A DNA stretch of 64,000 nt from Mesorhizobium sp. B1-1-8. GTDB taxonomy: Bacteria; Pseudomonadota; Alphaproteobacteria; Rhizobiales; Rhizobiaceae. Within the stretch, counting starts at the first letter, position 1, and every line of letters starts with the position of its first letter. The notes beneath the pieces are model-generated. The model worked only from the letters and a program-made list of their open reading frames with translations, did not search any database and had not been told where the DNA came from. Positions 37,526-46,540 of the stretch are shown in pieces. The translations under genes and the position numbers were made by a program. The stretch spans positions 4,627,501 to 4,691,500 of the forward strand of contig NZ_CP083956.1 of assembly GCF_006442795.2 (NCBI RefSeq). Reading direction: 5' to 3'.

Positions 37526-37933
37526 ATGCCGATCATCAATGTCAGCGTCACCGGCAAGCCGGACGCGAAACTTTCAGCTACGATTGCCAAGGAAGTCACG
37601 GAACTCACCGCCACGCATCTGCGCAAGGACCCGACGATCACGGCGGTTGCGATCAGCTACATCGACCCGCAGCACTGGTTCGCCGGCGGCAAGCCGCTGG
37701 CCGAACATGGGACGAGCACCTTCTGGCTCGACATCAAGGTCGTCGACGGCACCAACACCAAGCTCGAGCTCGAAGCCTATCTTAAGGCGATCTTCGCCGC
37801 CTTCGGCCGCCTGCTCGGCGGCGTGCATGAAGAAAGCTACGCCTTCGTGCACGAGGTGCCGGCGGCCGCTTATGGCTATGGCGGCAAGAGCCAGGAGTTC
37901 CGGTTCATCAGCGGGAGATTGAAGGCGGCGTGA
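37526..37933 (+). CDS. Tautomerase family protein
   Basis: The 135-residue protein starts MPIINVSVTGKPD with Pro as the second residue, the catalytic base once Met is removed. AAGGAGA lies before the ATG. It is about twice the size of 4-oxalocrotonate tautomerase and has one N-terminal tautomerase domain plus a C-terminal extension (EESYAFVHEVPAAAYGYGG). Likely substrate unknown; control by the divergent LysR protein is likely. Confidence 0.85.
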   Translation: MPIINVSVTGKPDAKLSATIAKEVTELTATHLRKDPTITAVAISYIDPQHWFAGGKPLAEHGTSTFWLDIKVVDGTNTKLELEAYLKAIFAAFGRLLGGVHEESYAFVHEVPAAAYGYGGKSQEFRFISGRLKAA

Positions 37934-37938
37934 GGAGG

Positions 37939-38131
37939 CTTCTCCTTCTCCCCTTGTGGGAGAAGGTGGATCGGCGCGCAGCGCCGAGACGGATGAGGGG
38001 TGCTGGAAGGAACGCGGCGTCGAAAAATCAAATGCTTTTAGGCGTTTAGATCTTTAGCGTAGCGATCCGTCCAACACCCCTCATCCATCCGAGCTTCGCT
38101 CGGCCACCTTCTCCCGCAGGGGGAGAAGGAA
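37939..38131. repeat. Large palindromic repeat, family D
   Basis: A 193-bp inverted repeat with outer arms TTCTCCCCTTGTGGGAGAAG and its partner CTTCTCCCGCAGGGGGAGAA. Inner arms are GGATGAGGGGTG and CACCCCTCATCC, around an AT-rich centre. Construction resembles family C (hairpins within arms) but the sequence is different. It occupies the 303-base gap between the tautomerase gene and the Aas-like gene; no gene is seen in it. Confidence 0.85.
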
Positions 38132-38236
38132 ACGCCGCGCCGCCTTCCACATTGACCTTGCCCGCACTTCCGCTACCCTCTCTGCCGAAGCGGCCGCCCA
38201 AGAGCCGCGCCCTGGAGGACGTTGGGAGAGAGCGGC

Positions 38237-40459
38237 ATGATCCTGACCCTGGCGCTGCTGGCAGGCCTTGTCTTTGCATGGCTGCTGATTGCGGTCATCG
38301 AGCGGTTCCGCCTCGACTTGCGCTTCACCCAGGCGCTGCTATATGTGCCGTTCAAGCTCGCCTACCGCATTGCCGACGAGCGCATGCGCATGGCGCGCAG
38401 CGCGCGGACGCCGGTGATCTATGTCGTCTCGCACCAGTCGCGCATCGAGCCGGCGCTGATGCTGTCGCTGTTGCCCGACGATACGCTGCACATCCTCGAC
38501 GACGCTTCCGCCCGCTCGCCCTGGCTGGAGCCGTGGCGCGAGCTTGCCCGCACCATCGCTTTCAATGCCGAACATGTCTTCGTCAGCCGCCGGCTGGTCA
38601 GGGTGCTGAAGGGCAAGGGGCGGCTCGCCGTCTATCTGCCCGATGCGGTCGAGCCCGATGTGAAGTCATTCCGCCTCTTCCGCGCGATCACCCGCATCGC
38701 CATGCAGGCCGATGCCCGAATCGTGCCGATCTTCGTCGCCGGCTCCCGCGACCTGCCGCTGTCGCTGACGCCCGCCGACAAGGCGCCGCGCCACTGGTTC
38801 CCACGCCTGTCGATCAGTGCGCTGGAGCCGATGACTATCGCCGAACTGGTGGCGCGCAATCCCGACATGGCCTCCAACACCAATGCGCTCTTCGATCGCT
38901 TCGCCGAAGCGCGGCTCTACGGCAGCAATCTCGACCGCGGCCTGTTCCTGGCCATTCGCGACGCCGCCGACCGGGTTGGCGCCTCGCATCAAATCATCGA
39001 GGACGTCATCTCCGGCGCGCTCTCCTACCGCAAGATGTTCATCGGCGCGCGCGTGCTCGGCCGCCGCTTCGAGGCGGTGACGGCGCCGGGTGAAGCCGTC
39101 GGCCTGCTTCTGCCCAATGCCAATGGCGTGGTGCTGTCCTTCGTCGGCCTGATCTCGGCCGGCCGGATCGCCGCGATGATCAATTACACGGCTGGGCCGG
39201 CAAGCGTCACCGCCGCCGTCCGTACCGCCGTGATCCGCACTGTGATCTCGTCGCGCGCGTTCATCGAGAAGGCAAGCATTGAAGACATCGTCGCCGCAGT
39301 CGAGGCGGGCGGCGCCAAAATGCTGTGGCTGGAGGACCTGCGCGAAAGCGTGACGACCTTGGACAAGGTCGCGGCGGCACTCTTCTGGCGGTTCCCGCTG
39401 CAGCGGCAGCAGGCGGCAAAACCGGCGGTGATCCTGTTTACCTCGGGCTCGGAAGGCACGCCGAAGGCAGTGGTGTTGTCGCACCGCAACCTCTACGCCA
39501 ACGCCATGCAGGCCGAGGCCCGCATCACGATCTCTCCGGCCGACATCCTGCTCAACGTGCTGCCGGTGTTCCACTCCTTCGGCCTGACCGGCGGCACCAT
39601 CCTGCCGCTGGTGACCGGCGTAAAACTGTTCCTCTACCCCTCGCCGCTGCATTACAAGATCATCCCCGAGATCGCCCGCAAGGTGAAGCCGACGGTCATG
39701 TTCGGCACCGACACCTTCCTCGCCAACTACGCCCGCACCGCCAAGGACGGCGATTTTTCCAGCCTGCGCTTTGTCGTGGCCGGCGCGGAAGCCGTGAAGC
39801 CGGAGACGCGGCGCACCTACCGCGACCGCTTCCAGGCAGCGATCATCGAAGGTTTTGGGCTGACCGAAGCCGCTCCGGTGGTTGCCGTCAACACCGCCAT
39901 CCATAACCGCGACGGCACCGTCGGCCGCCTGCTGCCGGCGATCCGCATGAAGCTCGAACCGGTCGAAGGCATCGCCGATGCCGGCCGGCTGTGGCTCGAC
40001 GGACCGAACATGATGATGGGCTACATGACCGCCGAGCGTCCTGGCGAGTTGCAGCCGCTGGAGGGCTGGCACGATACCGGTGACATTGTCTCTGTCGACC
40101 GCGACGGCTTCATCACCATTCGCGGCCGGGCAAAACGCTTCGCCAAGATCGCAGGCGAGATGGTGTCGCTGGGCGCGGTCGAGATGCTGGTGCAGTCGTT
40201 ATGGCCGGAGGAGCACCATGCGGCCGTGGCGGTGCCGGACAAAAGGCGCGGCGAGCGCATCGTGCTGGTCACCACCGCCGGCGATGCCAACCCGGAAGAG
40301 TTGCGCCAGTTCGGCAAGAAGACCGGTGCGGCCGAACTGATGGTGCCCAACGACATCGTCAAGGTGGAAGAGATCCCGGTGCTGGGCTCGGGCAAGACCG
40401 ATTATGTCTCGGCGCGCAAGCTGGCGATCGATAGGTTGGGGTTGAGTGCTGCTGCCTGA
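38237..40459 (+). CDS. Aas-like acyltransferase/acyl-ACP synthetase fusion
   Basis: Two-domain inner-membrane protein of 740 residues, from ATG 38237. Residues 1-30 include a membrane helix. Residues about 55-250 are a PlsC-like acyltransferase domain, but the catalytic HX4D is HQSRIE (HX4E) near residue 66, and the usual PEG block is not seen. Residues from about 260 are an adenylate-forming domain with the AMP loop TSGSEGTPKAVVLSH near 400 and the GFGLTEAAP and WHDTGD motifs. In E. coli, Aas re-acylates lysophospholipid; here the acyl-ACP synthetase part looks intact and the acyltransferase part is doubtful. Confidence 0.83.
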   Translation: MILTLALLAGLVFAWLLIAVIERFRLDLRFTQALLYVPFKLAYRIADERMRMARSARTPVIYVVSHQSRIEPALMLSLLPDDTLHILDDASARSPWLEPWRELARTIAFNAEHVFVSRRLVRVLKGKGRLAVYLPDAVEPDVKSFRLFRAITRIAMQADARIVPIFVAGSRDLPLSLTPADKAPRHWFPRLSISALEPMTIAELVARNPDMASNTNALFDRFAEARLYGSNLDRGLFLAIRDAADRVGASHQIIEDVISGALSYRKMFIGARVLGRRFEAVTAPGEAVGLLLPNANGVVLSFVGLISAGRIAAMINYTAGPASVTAAVRTAVIRTVISSRAFIEKASIEDIVAAVEAGGAKMLWLEDLRESVTTLDKVAAALFWRFPLQRQQAAKPAVILFTSGSEGTPKAVVLSHRNLYANAMQAEARITISPADILLNVLPVFHSFGLTGGTILPLVTGVKLFLYPSPLHYKIIPEIARKVKPTVMFGTDTFLANYARTAKDGDFSSLRFVVAGAEAVKPETRRTYRDRFQAAIIEGFGLTEAAPVVAVNTAIHNRDGTVGRLLPAIRMKLEPVEGIADAGRLWLDGPNMMMGYMTAERPGELQPLEGWHDTGDIVSVDRDGFITIRGRAKRFAKIAGEMVSLGAVEMLVQSLWPEEHHAAVAVPDKRRGERIVLVTTAGDANPEELRQFGKKTGAAELMVPNDIVKVEEIPVLGSGKTDYVSARKLAIDRLGLSAAA

Positions 40460-40611
40460 TCTCCCCCCTTGAGGGGGAGATGTCGCCGAAGGCGACAGAG
40501 GGGGTCGCCTCGCTTGAAGCGCCAACGTCCATTTAGCAGCAGGCCGAGCCCAGTCGGACCGACCCCCTCTGGCCGCTTCGCGGCCATCTTCCCCTCAAGC
40601 GGAGAGATTCA
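40457..40611. repeat. Large palindromic repeat, family C, copy 3
   Basis: Begins TGATCTCCCCCCTTGAGGGG; its first three bases are the stop codon of the Aas-like gene. The right arm is degenerate (CTCAAGCGGAGAGATT). It lies between convergent genes (Aas-like and pssA). Confidence 0.88.
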
Positions 40612-40616
40612 CGGCG

Positions 40617-41432
40617 CTACCCGATATCCGAAGGCGGCACCTTTTCCCCTTCGCGCATGGCGCGCTTCGAATAGGCGCGCACGCTGAAAGGCAGGAAGAG
40701 GAGGTATCCCGCGACGGAAGCCGTCAGCGTGTACCAAGGATAGGCCATCAACAGCAGGACATAGAGCACGACCGCCAGGATGACCGGCAGCACCCTGTCG
40801 CCCGGTATCTTGACGCTCTTGCCGGAATAGACCGGCAGCCGGCTGACCAGCAGGAAAGCGACCAGCACGGTGAAGCCGGAGGCAATGAAAGCCACTGGTC
40901 GGCTGGGTTCCAGACCAAGCCGCAGGAAAGAGAGATAGAGCGGCAGCATGACCAGCACGGCGCCTGCCGGCGCCGGCACGCCGACGAAATACTCGCTCTG
41001 CCATACCGGCTGGTCGGTTTCGTCGGTCAGCACGTTGAAGCGGGCGAGCCGCATGCCGCAGGCGATGGTGAACAGGAGCGCGGCGATCCAGCCGGGCGAG
41101 CCGGCGCGGTCGAGCAGGAAGGCGTAGAGCACCAGCGCCGGAGCGACGCCAAAATTGACGATGTCGGCCAGCGAATCCATCTGGGCGCCGAATTTCGAGG
41201 TCGCCTTCAGCATGCGTGCCAGGCGGCCGTCGATGCCGTCGAGGAAGGCGGCGAGCAGCACCATGACGACAGCCGTCTCGAAACGGTTCTCGAAGGCGAA
41301 GCGGATGCCGGACAGGCCGGCGCAGATGGCGAGCACGGTGACCAGATTGGGCAGCACCATGCGCATCGGGATCTCGCGGATGCGCGGACCGCCGCTGGCG
41401 TGGGCCTCGAATTTCTTGAACGGAGCGCCCAC
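40617..41432 (-). CDS. pssA: CDP-diacylglycerol-serine O-phosphatidyltransferase
   Basis: Makes phosphatidylserine from CDP-diacylglycerol and serine. The 271-residue membrane protein has the CDP-alcohol phosphotransferase motif DG-x2-AR-x8-G-x3-D-x3-D in DGRLARMLKATSKFG and the following AQMDSLAD. About eight membrane helices are predicted. It is three bases downstream of psd, so phosphatidylserine synthesis and decarboxylation are encoded together; the product is phosphatidylethanolamine. Confidence 0.95.
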   Translation of the reverse strand: MGAPFKKFEAHASGGPRIREIPMRMVLPNLVTVLAICAGLSGIRFAFENRFETAVVMVLLAAFLDGIDGRLARMLKATSKFGAQMDSLADIVNFGVAPALVLYAFLLDRAGSPGWIAALLFTIACGMRLARFNVLTDETDQPVWQSEYFVGVPAPAGAVLVMLPLYLSFLRLGLEPSRPVAFIASGFTVLVAFLLVSRLPVYSGKSVKIPGDRVLPVILAVVLYVLLLMAYPWYTLTASVAGYLLFLPFSVRAYSKRAMREGEKVPPSDIG

Positions 41433-41435
41433 CGT

Positions 41436-42134
41436 TCAGGAAATCCTGACCAATGGCGTGACGGCTATGCCGCCGAACTCGGCCAGCACCGTCTCGCCGC
41501 CAACAGCCGTCTGGCCGACGGCGACGCGCGGCACGGCGCTCGGGGGCAGGAAGACATCGACACGCGAGCCGAAACGGATCAGGCCGAAACGCTCGCCAAT
41601 GGCGATCGCACCGCCGGCCTCGGCCCAGCAGACGATGCGGCGCGCCACAAGCCCGGCGATCTGCACGGCGGCGACGGTGCCGTTGGGGCTGTCGATGACC
41701 ACGCCGTTGCGCTCGTTCTCGGTGCTTGCCTTGTCGAGCTCGGCGTTGAGGAATTTGCCGGGCCTGTGCTCGATCCTCGCTATCTTGCCGCGCACGGGAG
41801 CGCGGTTGATGTGGCAGGAAAAAACGTTCATGAACACCGAGATGCGGGTCATCTCGGTGGCGCCAAGGCCAAGCTCGCGCGGCGGCATGGCCGGACCGAC
41901 CGCGGAAATCACCCCGTCGGCCGGGCTCACCACGAACCGGTCGTCGACCGGCGTGACGCGCTCGGGATCGCGATAGAAATAGATGCACCAGCCGGTGAGG
42001 ATGAGGCCGATCCAGAACAGGACCGAGGAGAAATAGCCGAGGAAAAGCGTTGCCGCGCCGAAGGCGGCGATGAAGGGATAGCCCTCGCGATGGATCGGAA
42101 CGAACGTATTCTTGATCGTGTCGAGAAGCGTCAT
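41436..42134 (-). CDS. psd: Phosphatidylserine decarboxylase (short form)
   Basis: Pyruvoyl enzyme that converts phosphatidylserine to phosphatidylethanolamine. ATG 42134 gives 232 residues, the short Psd type found in alphaproteobacteria. It opens [20 protein letters not shown], has membrane segments near residues 20-50, [11 protein letters not shown] near 70, and [12 protein letters not shown] near 105. Self-cleavage would occur at Gly189-Ser190 in RFGSRVDVF, leaving a pyruvoyl group on the C-terminal 43-residue chain. First gene of the psd-pssA operon. Confidence 0.93.
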   Translation of the reverse strand: MTLLDTIKNTFVPIHREGYPFIAAFGAATLFLGYFSSVLFWIGLILTGWCIYFYRDPERVTPVDDRFVVSPADGVISAVGPAMPPRELGLGATEMTRISVFMNVFSCHINRAPVRGKIARIEHRPGKFLNAELDKASTENERNGVVIDSPNGTVAAVQIAGLVARRIVCWAEAGGAIAIGERFGLIRFGSRVDVFLPPSAVPRVAVGQTAVGGETVLAEFGGIAVTPLVRIS

Positions 42135-42258
42135 GGGGGTTGGGGGCGGTCCCTGTTTCAGGTTGCGCCTCAATAGCGGAAAGCCCCCTTGCCCGCAACG
42201 CAACAATGGGGGAGGATGGCGGGTCCCGGAGGCGGATGCCGCGAACGCGGGCCGATAC

Positions 42259-43515
42259 CTACTCGGCGGCAGCGAAGCGATCAAAGTGCGCGTCGAGTTC
42301 AGGCATCGTAGTCTCGGCGAGCTTTTCGTAATCTTCGCCACTCAACAGTACACTGCCATTCGGCGAAGACAGGGAGAGGAAGGTCCGGTCAGACGCCAGC
42401 ACCACCCAATTCACCACTGGCCCTTCCGCCGTTTGCGCCACCGAGTTGGCTGAAACGATAGCACCCAGCGGATCGAAGCCTGCCTTGCGCAGCAGAAGGT
42501 CGACAGCGACGGGGGCATGATTTTGTTCAGACAGTTGGATGACCGTCTCAATCTCCGACTGTTCCGCGCGCCCTAGCCGTATCCCAATCTTCGGAGCACT
42601 AGCTCCCAATAGGTTCTCACCCGGGCGAATTACCGGAGGATCGTCGGGGGGAATGTACTCATAAACCGCGACGTGTGTCTTTGTCGGGGCGCATAACCGG
42701 AGCTCATCGGCACTGGTACGCAGATGAAAGACCATTTGTTTTTCGCCTTCGACATCCAGGATCCTTGCCGTCCCCAGCGCCAGCTTGATCTCCGACGGCG
42801 ACGCCTGAGCGCAGGCGAGGCCGGCGCCGACGTCGCGCTGGCTCAACATCTGGCTCACCAGTTTGCTGACCGACTCATGAAGAAGCCTACATTCACGCTC
42901 GGGGTTGGCTATAACGAGTTGATCGATCGCATCGTCGTAGTCATCATCATCGACAATCTGCAAATCAGGCCAAGAAGCGATCCAGTGCGCGAGTAAGTCA
43001 TCCATCGGCGCGACTTCATCCGCTTCGTAGAATGCGTCATCGAGCGTATCCAGGAAATCGTCGCGGCCACCCTCGAAGCCCGTTTGCTTCGCTGCTTCGT
43101 CGGGATGCTTGGCAACCCAGGCTGACATTTTTTCCAAAGTCGTCAACTGCCCCTTTGCCCCACAAGCGGCGAGTCCAGCTCGGCAGTTAGCAATCACAGT
43201 GTCGATTTCCCTGCCCGCATTGTGGACGAATTGGCTATGGCCGCCGTTCTTTACCTCCGAGGAATACCAGTCCGCGTGAAAGACCTGCATCGCCTTGGGA
43301 TTGATCTCCGGATAGCGATAGAGCCCTTTGGAAGTCATAATCACGGCGAATTGCATGATGGCGACAACGAGCTGAAAAGGCTGTTCACCAGCCCCTTCAA
43401 TCTTCGAACGGGGCACCATAATCAAGGGCACGAGGAGGCTGCCTCCTTTATCCTCGGAAGCCAGCAATTTCTTTGTGGAAGCTCCTTTGGATTTGCGCGA
43501 GAAGAGCCCAAACAT
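42259..43515 (-). CDS. Hypothetical protein with DUF4375/DMP19-like N-terminal domain
   Basis: A 418-residue protein, [16 protein letters not shown]. Residues about 55-190 resemble DUF4375 ([30 protein letters not shown], then acidic [19 protein letters not shown]). The C-terminal half is unrecognised; it contains a segment [20 protein letters not shown] and a [13 protein letters not shown] stretch. No signal peptide or membrane helix. The gene is visibly less GC-rich than psd and pssA, which suggests transfer. Function unknown. Confidence 0.65.
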   Translation of the reverse strand: MFGLFSRKSKGASTKKLLASEDKGGSLLVPLIMVPRSKIEGAGEQPFQLVVAIMQFAVIMTSKGLYRYPEINPKAMQVFHADWYSSEVKNGGHSQFVHNAGREIDTVIANCRAGLAACGAKGQLTTLEKMSAWVAKHPDEAAKQTGFEGGRDDFLDTLDDAFYEADEVAPMDDLLAHWIASWPDLQIVDDDDYDDAIDQLVIANPERECRLLHESVSKLVSQMLSQRDVGAGLACAQASPSEIKLALGTARILDVEGEKQMVFHLRTSADELRLCAPTKTHVAVYEYIPPDDPPVIRPGENLLGASAPKIGIRLGRAEQSEIETVIQLSEQNHAPVAVDLLLRKAGFDPLGAIVSANSVAQTAEGPVVNWVVLASDRTFLSLSSPNGSVLLSGEDYEKLAETTMPELDAHFDRFAAAE

Positions 43516-43643
43516 CGAACGTTTTTCCGCGTTGCTGCCGAGACAATATCAGTAGCCGTTTGAGATAAAAGCCCTTAGTTGATCTATTGAACGGAACGAG
43601 CGACGCCCGCATCGACCAGGCGCCGCTGCGCTAGGGTAACTCC

Positions 43644-43985
43644 TTACAACTCCGGCAAGCGCCGGTAGTTGGCGATGTCGGCCTTGACGCCGAGGCGCTT
43701 GATCGTCTCCTGCGGGCTGAAGGCGATGCGCTCTTGCGCGGCCCTGACGATCGGCACCACCTTGTCGACCGCCGCCTGGCTTTCCCATTCGACGATGGTG
43801 ACGAGGTTGAACTCGCCTGGGCCGGAGAACTGCTCGAGCAGGAAATCCTGCACAAAGCCTTCCTGTTGGCGCAGCAATTCGTGCGTCATCCTGGCCTTGC
43901 TGAGGATTTCTTCGCGTGCCTCGGCCGGGACGACGAATTTGTCGACGCGGAACACGCTGCCGGTGCGTTGATTTTCAGTGCTCAT
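43644..43985 (-). CDS. Antibiotic biosynthesis monooxygenase (ABM) domain protein
   Basis: ATG 43985 gives 113 residues. The sequence VDKFVVPAEAREEILSKARM, then QEGFVQDFLLEQFSGPGEFNLVTIVEWES, is the ferredoxin-like ABM fold, as in quinol and heme-degrading monooxygenases. No specific active-site residues identify the substrate. It stands alone between a long gap and a family C repeat. Confidence 0.75.
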   Translation of the reverse strand: MSTENQRTGSVFRVDKFVVPAEAREEILSKARMTHELLRQQEGFVQDFLLEQFSGPGEFNLVTIVEWESQAAVDKVVPIVRAAQERIAFSPQETIKRLGVKADIANYRRLPEL

Positions 43986-44080
43986 TTCGATCCGTCTCCG
44001 TTGGCAGTGTTGGTTGGCAGGAGGCTCGGAGACGGTTTGCAAGCTCAAGGTAAGTTGAGGTCAAGAGGATTTTGCCGGAA

Positions 44081-44240
44081 ATCTCCCCCCTTGAGGGGGA
44101 GATGGCCGCAAAGCGGCCGGAGGGGGTCGTCTCACATAGAGAGCCGACGTCGTTTTTTGTCACTGAAAGCGTTGGCGCTCCACGCGCGGCGACCCCCTCT
44201 GTCGCCTTCGGCGACATCTCCCCCTCAAGGGGGGAGATCA
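44081..44240. repeat. Large palindromic repeat, family C, copy 4
   Basis: ATCTCCCCCCTTGAGGGGGA at the left and TCTCCCCCTCAAGGGGGGAG at the right, with CAGAGGGGGTCG-type inner arms. The right terminus GATCA supplies the TGA stop of the ABC exporter gene. Confidence 0.9.
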
Positions 44241-46181
44241 GCTAACCTCCGAAGTGCGCCTCCTCACCACAACCCCAAACTCGTCGCTCTCGCGGGCGCG
44301 GCGCAGCCGCTCTTCGGCTTCGGTCGCTTCGCGCTGGCGGTCCCACATCGAGGCGTAGAGACCGTGCTTGCGCAGCAGCGCCGCATGGGTGCCGCGCTCG
44401 GCGATCTGGCCGTCCTTGAGCACGATGATCTCGTCGGCCGAGATCACCGTCGACAGCCGGTGGGCAATCACAATGGTGGTGCGGCCCTTGCTGACCAGGT
44501 CGAGCGCCGCCTGGATCTCCTGCTCGGTGTGGCTGTCCAGCGCGGACGTCGCTTCATCGAGCATCAGGATCGGCGGCGCCTTGAGGATGGTGCGGGCGAT
44601 CGCCACGCGCTGCTTCTCGCCACCGGAGAGTTTCAGCCCGCGCTCGCCGACCATCGCGCGATAGCCTTCCGGCAGCTTGTCGATGAACGGCCCGATCTGG
44701 GCAAGCTCGGCCGCCTTGCGCACCTCGTCCTCGCTGGCGCCGACGCGACCGTAGCGGATGTTGTAGGCGATGGTGTCGTTGAAGAGCACCGTGTCCTGCG
44801 GCACCATGCCGAGCATGGCGCGCAGGCTCTCCTGGGTGACGTCGCGAATGTCCTGGCCGTCGATCAGCACCTGGCCTGCCTGCACGTCGTAGAAGCGGAA
44901 CAAAAGCCTGGAGATAGTCGACTTGCCGGCGCCCGACGGACCGACGATCGCCACGGTCTTGCCTGCCGGCACCTCGAAGGACACGCCTTTCAGGATCTTG
45001 CGGTTCGGGTCGTAGGAAAAGTGCACGTCGCGGAACTCGACCTTGCCCGGGCCGACCTTGAGCGGCCTGGCGTCGGGCTTGTCGACGATCTCCTGCGGCA
45101 CGTCGAGCAGGTCGAACATGTGCTCGATATCGGTCAGCCCCTGGCGGATCTCGCGGTAGATGAAGCCGATGAAGTTGAGCGGCACCGAAAGCTGGATCAG
45201 CATGGCGTTGATGAAGACGAAATCGCCGACCGTCTGCGTGCCGGCCTGCACCTCCAGCGCCGACATACACATGACGATGACAGTGCCGAGGCCGAAGACG
45301 AGGCCCTGGCCGAAATTCAGCCAGCCGAGCGAGGTCCAGGTCCGCGTCGCGGCGATCTCGTAGCGGGCCATCGAGCGGTCGAAACGCTCGGCCTCCATGC
45401 GCTCATTGGTGAAATACTTGACCGTCTCGAAATTGAGCAGCGAGTCGATCGCCTTGGTGTTGGCGTCGGTGTCGCTGTCGTTCATGTCGCGGCGGATGGA
45501 GATGCGCCAGTCGCTGGCCTTGACCGTGAACCAGACGTAGATCCAGACGGTGACCGCCACCACGGCCACGTATTTCCAGCCATAGGTGAAGGCGAAAATA
45601 GCGGCGGTCAGCGCGAATTCGAGAATGGTCGGCGCCGTGTTCAGCATGATGAAGCGCACGATCGTCTCGATGCCCTTGGTGCCGCGCTCGATGATGCGCG
45701 ACAGGCCGCCGGTGCGGCGTTCCAGATGGAAGCGCAGCGACAGCTGGTGCATGTGGACGAAGGTGCGGAAAGCGAGCTGGCGCACCGCGTACTGGCCGAC
45801 GCGGGCAAACAGCGCATCGCGCAACTGGTTGAAGCCGAGCTGCACCAGACGCAGCACATTATAGGCGATGACCAGCATCACCGGGGCCAGCAGGAAGGAC
45901 GGCAGCGGCGGCGGCGTCTTCGAGCCGTGGGCCAGCGCGTCGGTCGCCCATTTGAAGAAATAGGGCCCGGCGACCAGCGTCACCTTGGCGACGACCAGAA
46001 GCAGCGTCGCCCAGGTGACGCGGGCCCTGAGGTCGGCGCGATCCGCCGGCCACATATAGGGCCACAGATTGCGCAATGTCGTGAGGGTGTCGGCTTCGGC
46101 GGATACGGTCTTTTCGGCCACTTTTCTTGCCTTTTGGGTCAGAGGGTCAGCGGTTGGGCGAGCAGGAGCTGACAAGTTCAT
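44238..46181 (-). CDS. Atm1/HMT1-type ABC exporter (fused permease-ATPase)
   Basis: Half-transporter that works as a homodimer. ATG 46181 gives 647 residues with six membrane helices over about residues 60-350 and an ATPase domain. Motifs: Walker [10 protein letters not shown] near 428, signature LSGGEKQR near 530, Walker B ILMLDEATSALD, and the H-loop IAHRLSTV. Helices 5-6 include FINAMLIQLSVPLNFIGFIYRE, as in Atm1-type exporters of glutathione-linked or metal conjugates. The start lies 35 bases inside the upstream arsR gene, with a different frame, so translation is coupled. No other start is plausible. Confidence 0.88.
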   Translation of the reverse strand: MNLSAPARPTADPLTQKARKVAEKTVSAEADTLTTLRNLWPYMWPADRADLRARVTWATLLLVVAKVTLVAGPYFFKWATDALAHGSKTPPPLPSFLLAPVMLVIAYNVLRLVQLGFNQLRDALFARVGQYAVRQLAFRTFVHMHQLSLRFHLERRTGGLSRIIERGTKGIETIVRFIMLNTAPTILEFALTAAIFAFTYGWKYVAVVAVTVWIYVWFTVKASDWRISIRRDMNDSDTDANTKAIDSLLNFETVKYFTNERMEAERFDRSMARYEIAATRTWTSLGWLNFGQGLVFGLGTVIVMCMSALEVQAGTQTVGDFVFINAMLIQLSVPLNFIGFIYREIRQGLTDIEHMFDLLDVPQEIVDKPDARPLKVGPGKVEFRDVHFSYDPNRKILKGVSFEVPAGKTVAIVGPSGAGKSTISRLLFRFYDVQAGQVLIDGQDIRDVTQESLRAMLGMVPQDTVLFNDTIAYNIRYGRVGASEDEVRKAAELAQIGPFIDKLPEGYRAMVGERGLKLSGGEKQRVAIARTILKAPPILMLDEATSALDSHTEQEIQAALDLVSKGRTTIVIAHRLSTVISADEIIVLKDGQIAERGTHAALLRKHGLYASMWDRQREATEAEERLRRARESDEFGVVVRRRTSEVS

Positions 46182-46479
46182 GAAGCGAGGCGGACACACC
46201 GGCCAACGCCGCGTGGTCGACCGCGTAACGCGAGCGCTGGCGGTCGGGCTCAAAGCGGACGAGGCCGGCCTCGACCAGGATTTTCAGATGCTGCGAAACG
46301 GTCGACTGGGCGAGGTCGAGATGGTCGACCACCTCGCGGCAGCAGCAGGAGCGGCTGGCGGAGAGATGTTTCAGGATCTCGATGCGCGCCGGGTGCGATA
46401 GCGCTGCAAGCCGCGCGGCGATGGCGCGGCTGTCGGGCGCGCGGTCGGCACAGCAGTTTTCGGATGGGGATTCGGTCAT
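46147..46479 (-). CDS. ArsR/SmtB family metal-responsive repressor
   Basis: A 110-residue winged-helix repressor. The DNA-recognition helix is in DLAQSTVSQHLKILVEAGLV. Cys residues suited to metal or metalloid sensing are Cys9-Cys10, Cys45-Cys46-Cys47 in SRSCCCREV, and Cys106. The ATG at 46479 lies within a perfect palindrome, the likely operator, giving autorepression. The downstream ABC exporter overlaps the gene and is almost certainly its target; the inducer could be arsenite, cadmium or another thiol-reactive ion. Confidence 0.92.
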   Translation of the reverse strand: MTESPSENCCADRAPDSRAIAARLAALSHPARIEILKHLSASRSCCCREVVDHLDLAQSTVSQHLKILVEAGLVRFEPDRQRSRYAVDHAALAGVSASLHELVSSCSPNR

Positions 46480-46502
46480 CGTCTATCGGCGATAGACGAT
46501 GA
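46476..46502. promoter_or_regulatory. Perfect 13-bp palindrome overlapping the arsR start codon
   Basis: TCATCGTCTATCG at 46476-46488 and CGATAGACGATGA at 46490-46502 are exact inverse copies around one central base. The start codon of arsR (46477-46479, complement) is within the left arm. ArsR operators are usually imperfect 12-2-12 repeats of this type. Confidence 0.8.
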
Positions 46503-46540
46503 AGGATGAGAGGGCAAGCTGCGCCGATGGGTAGATCGCC

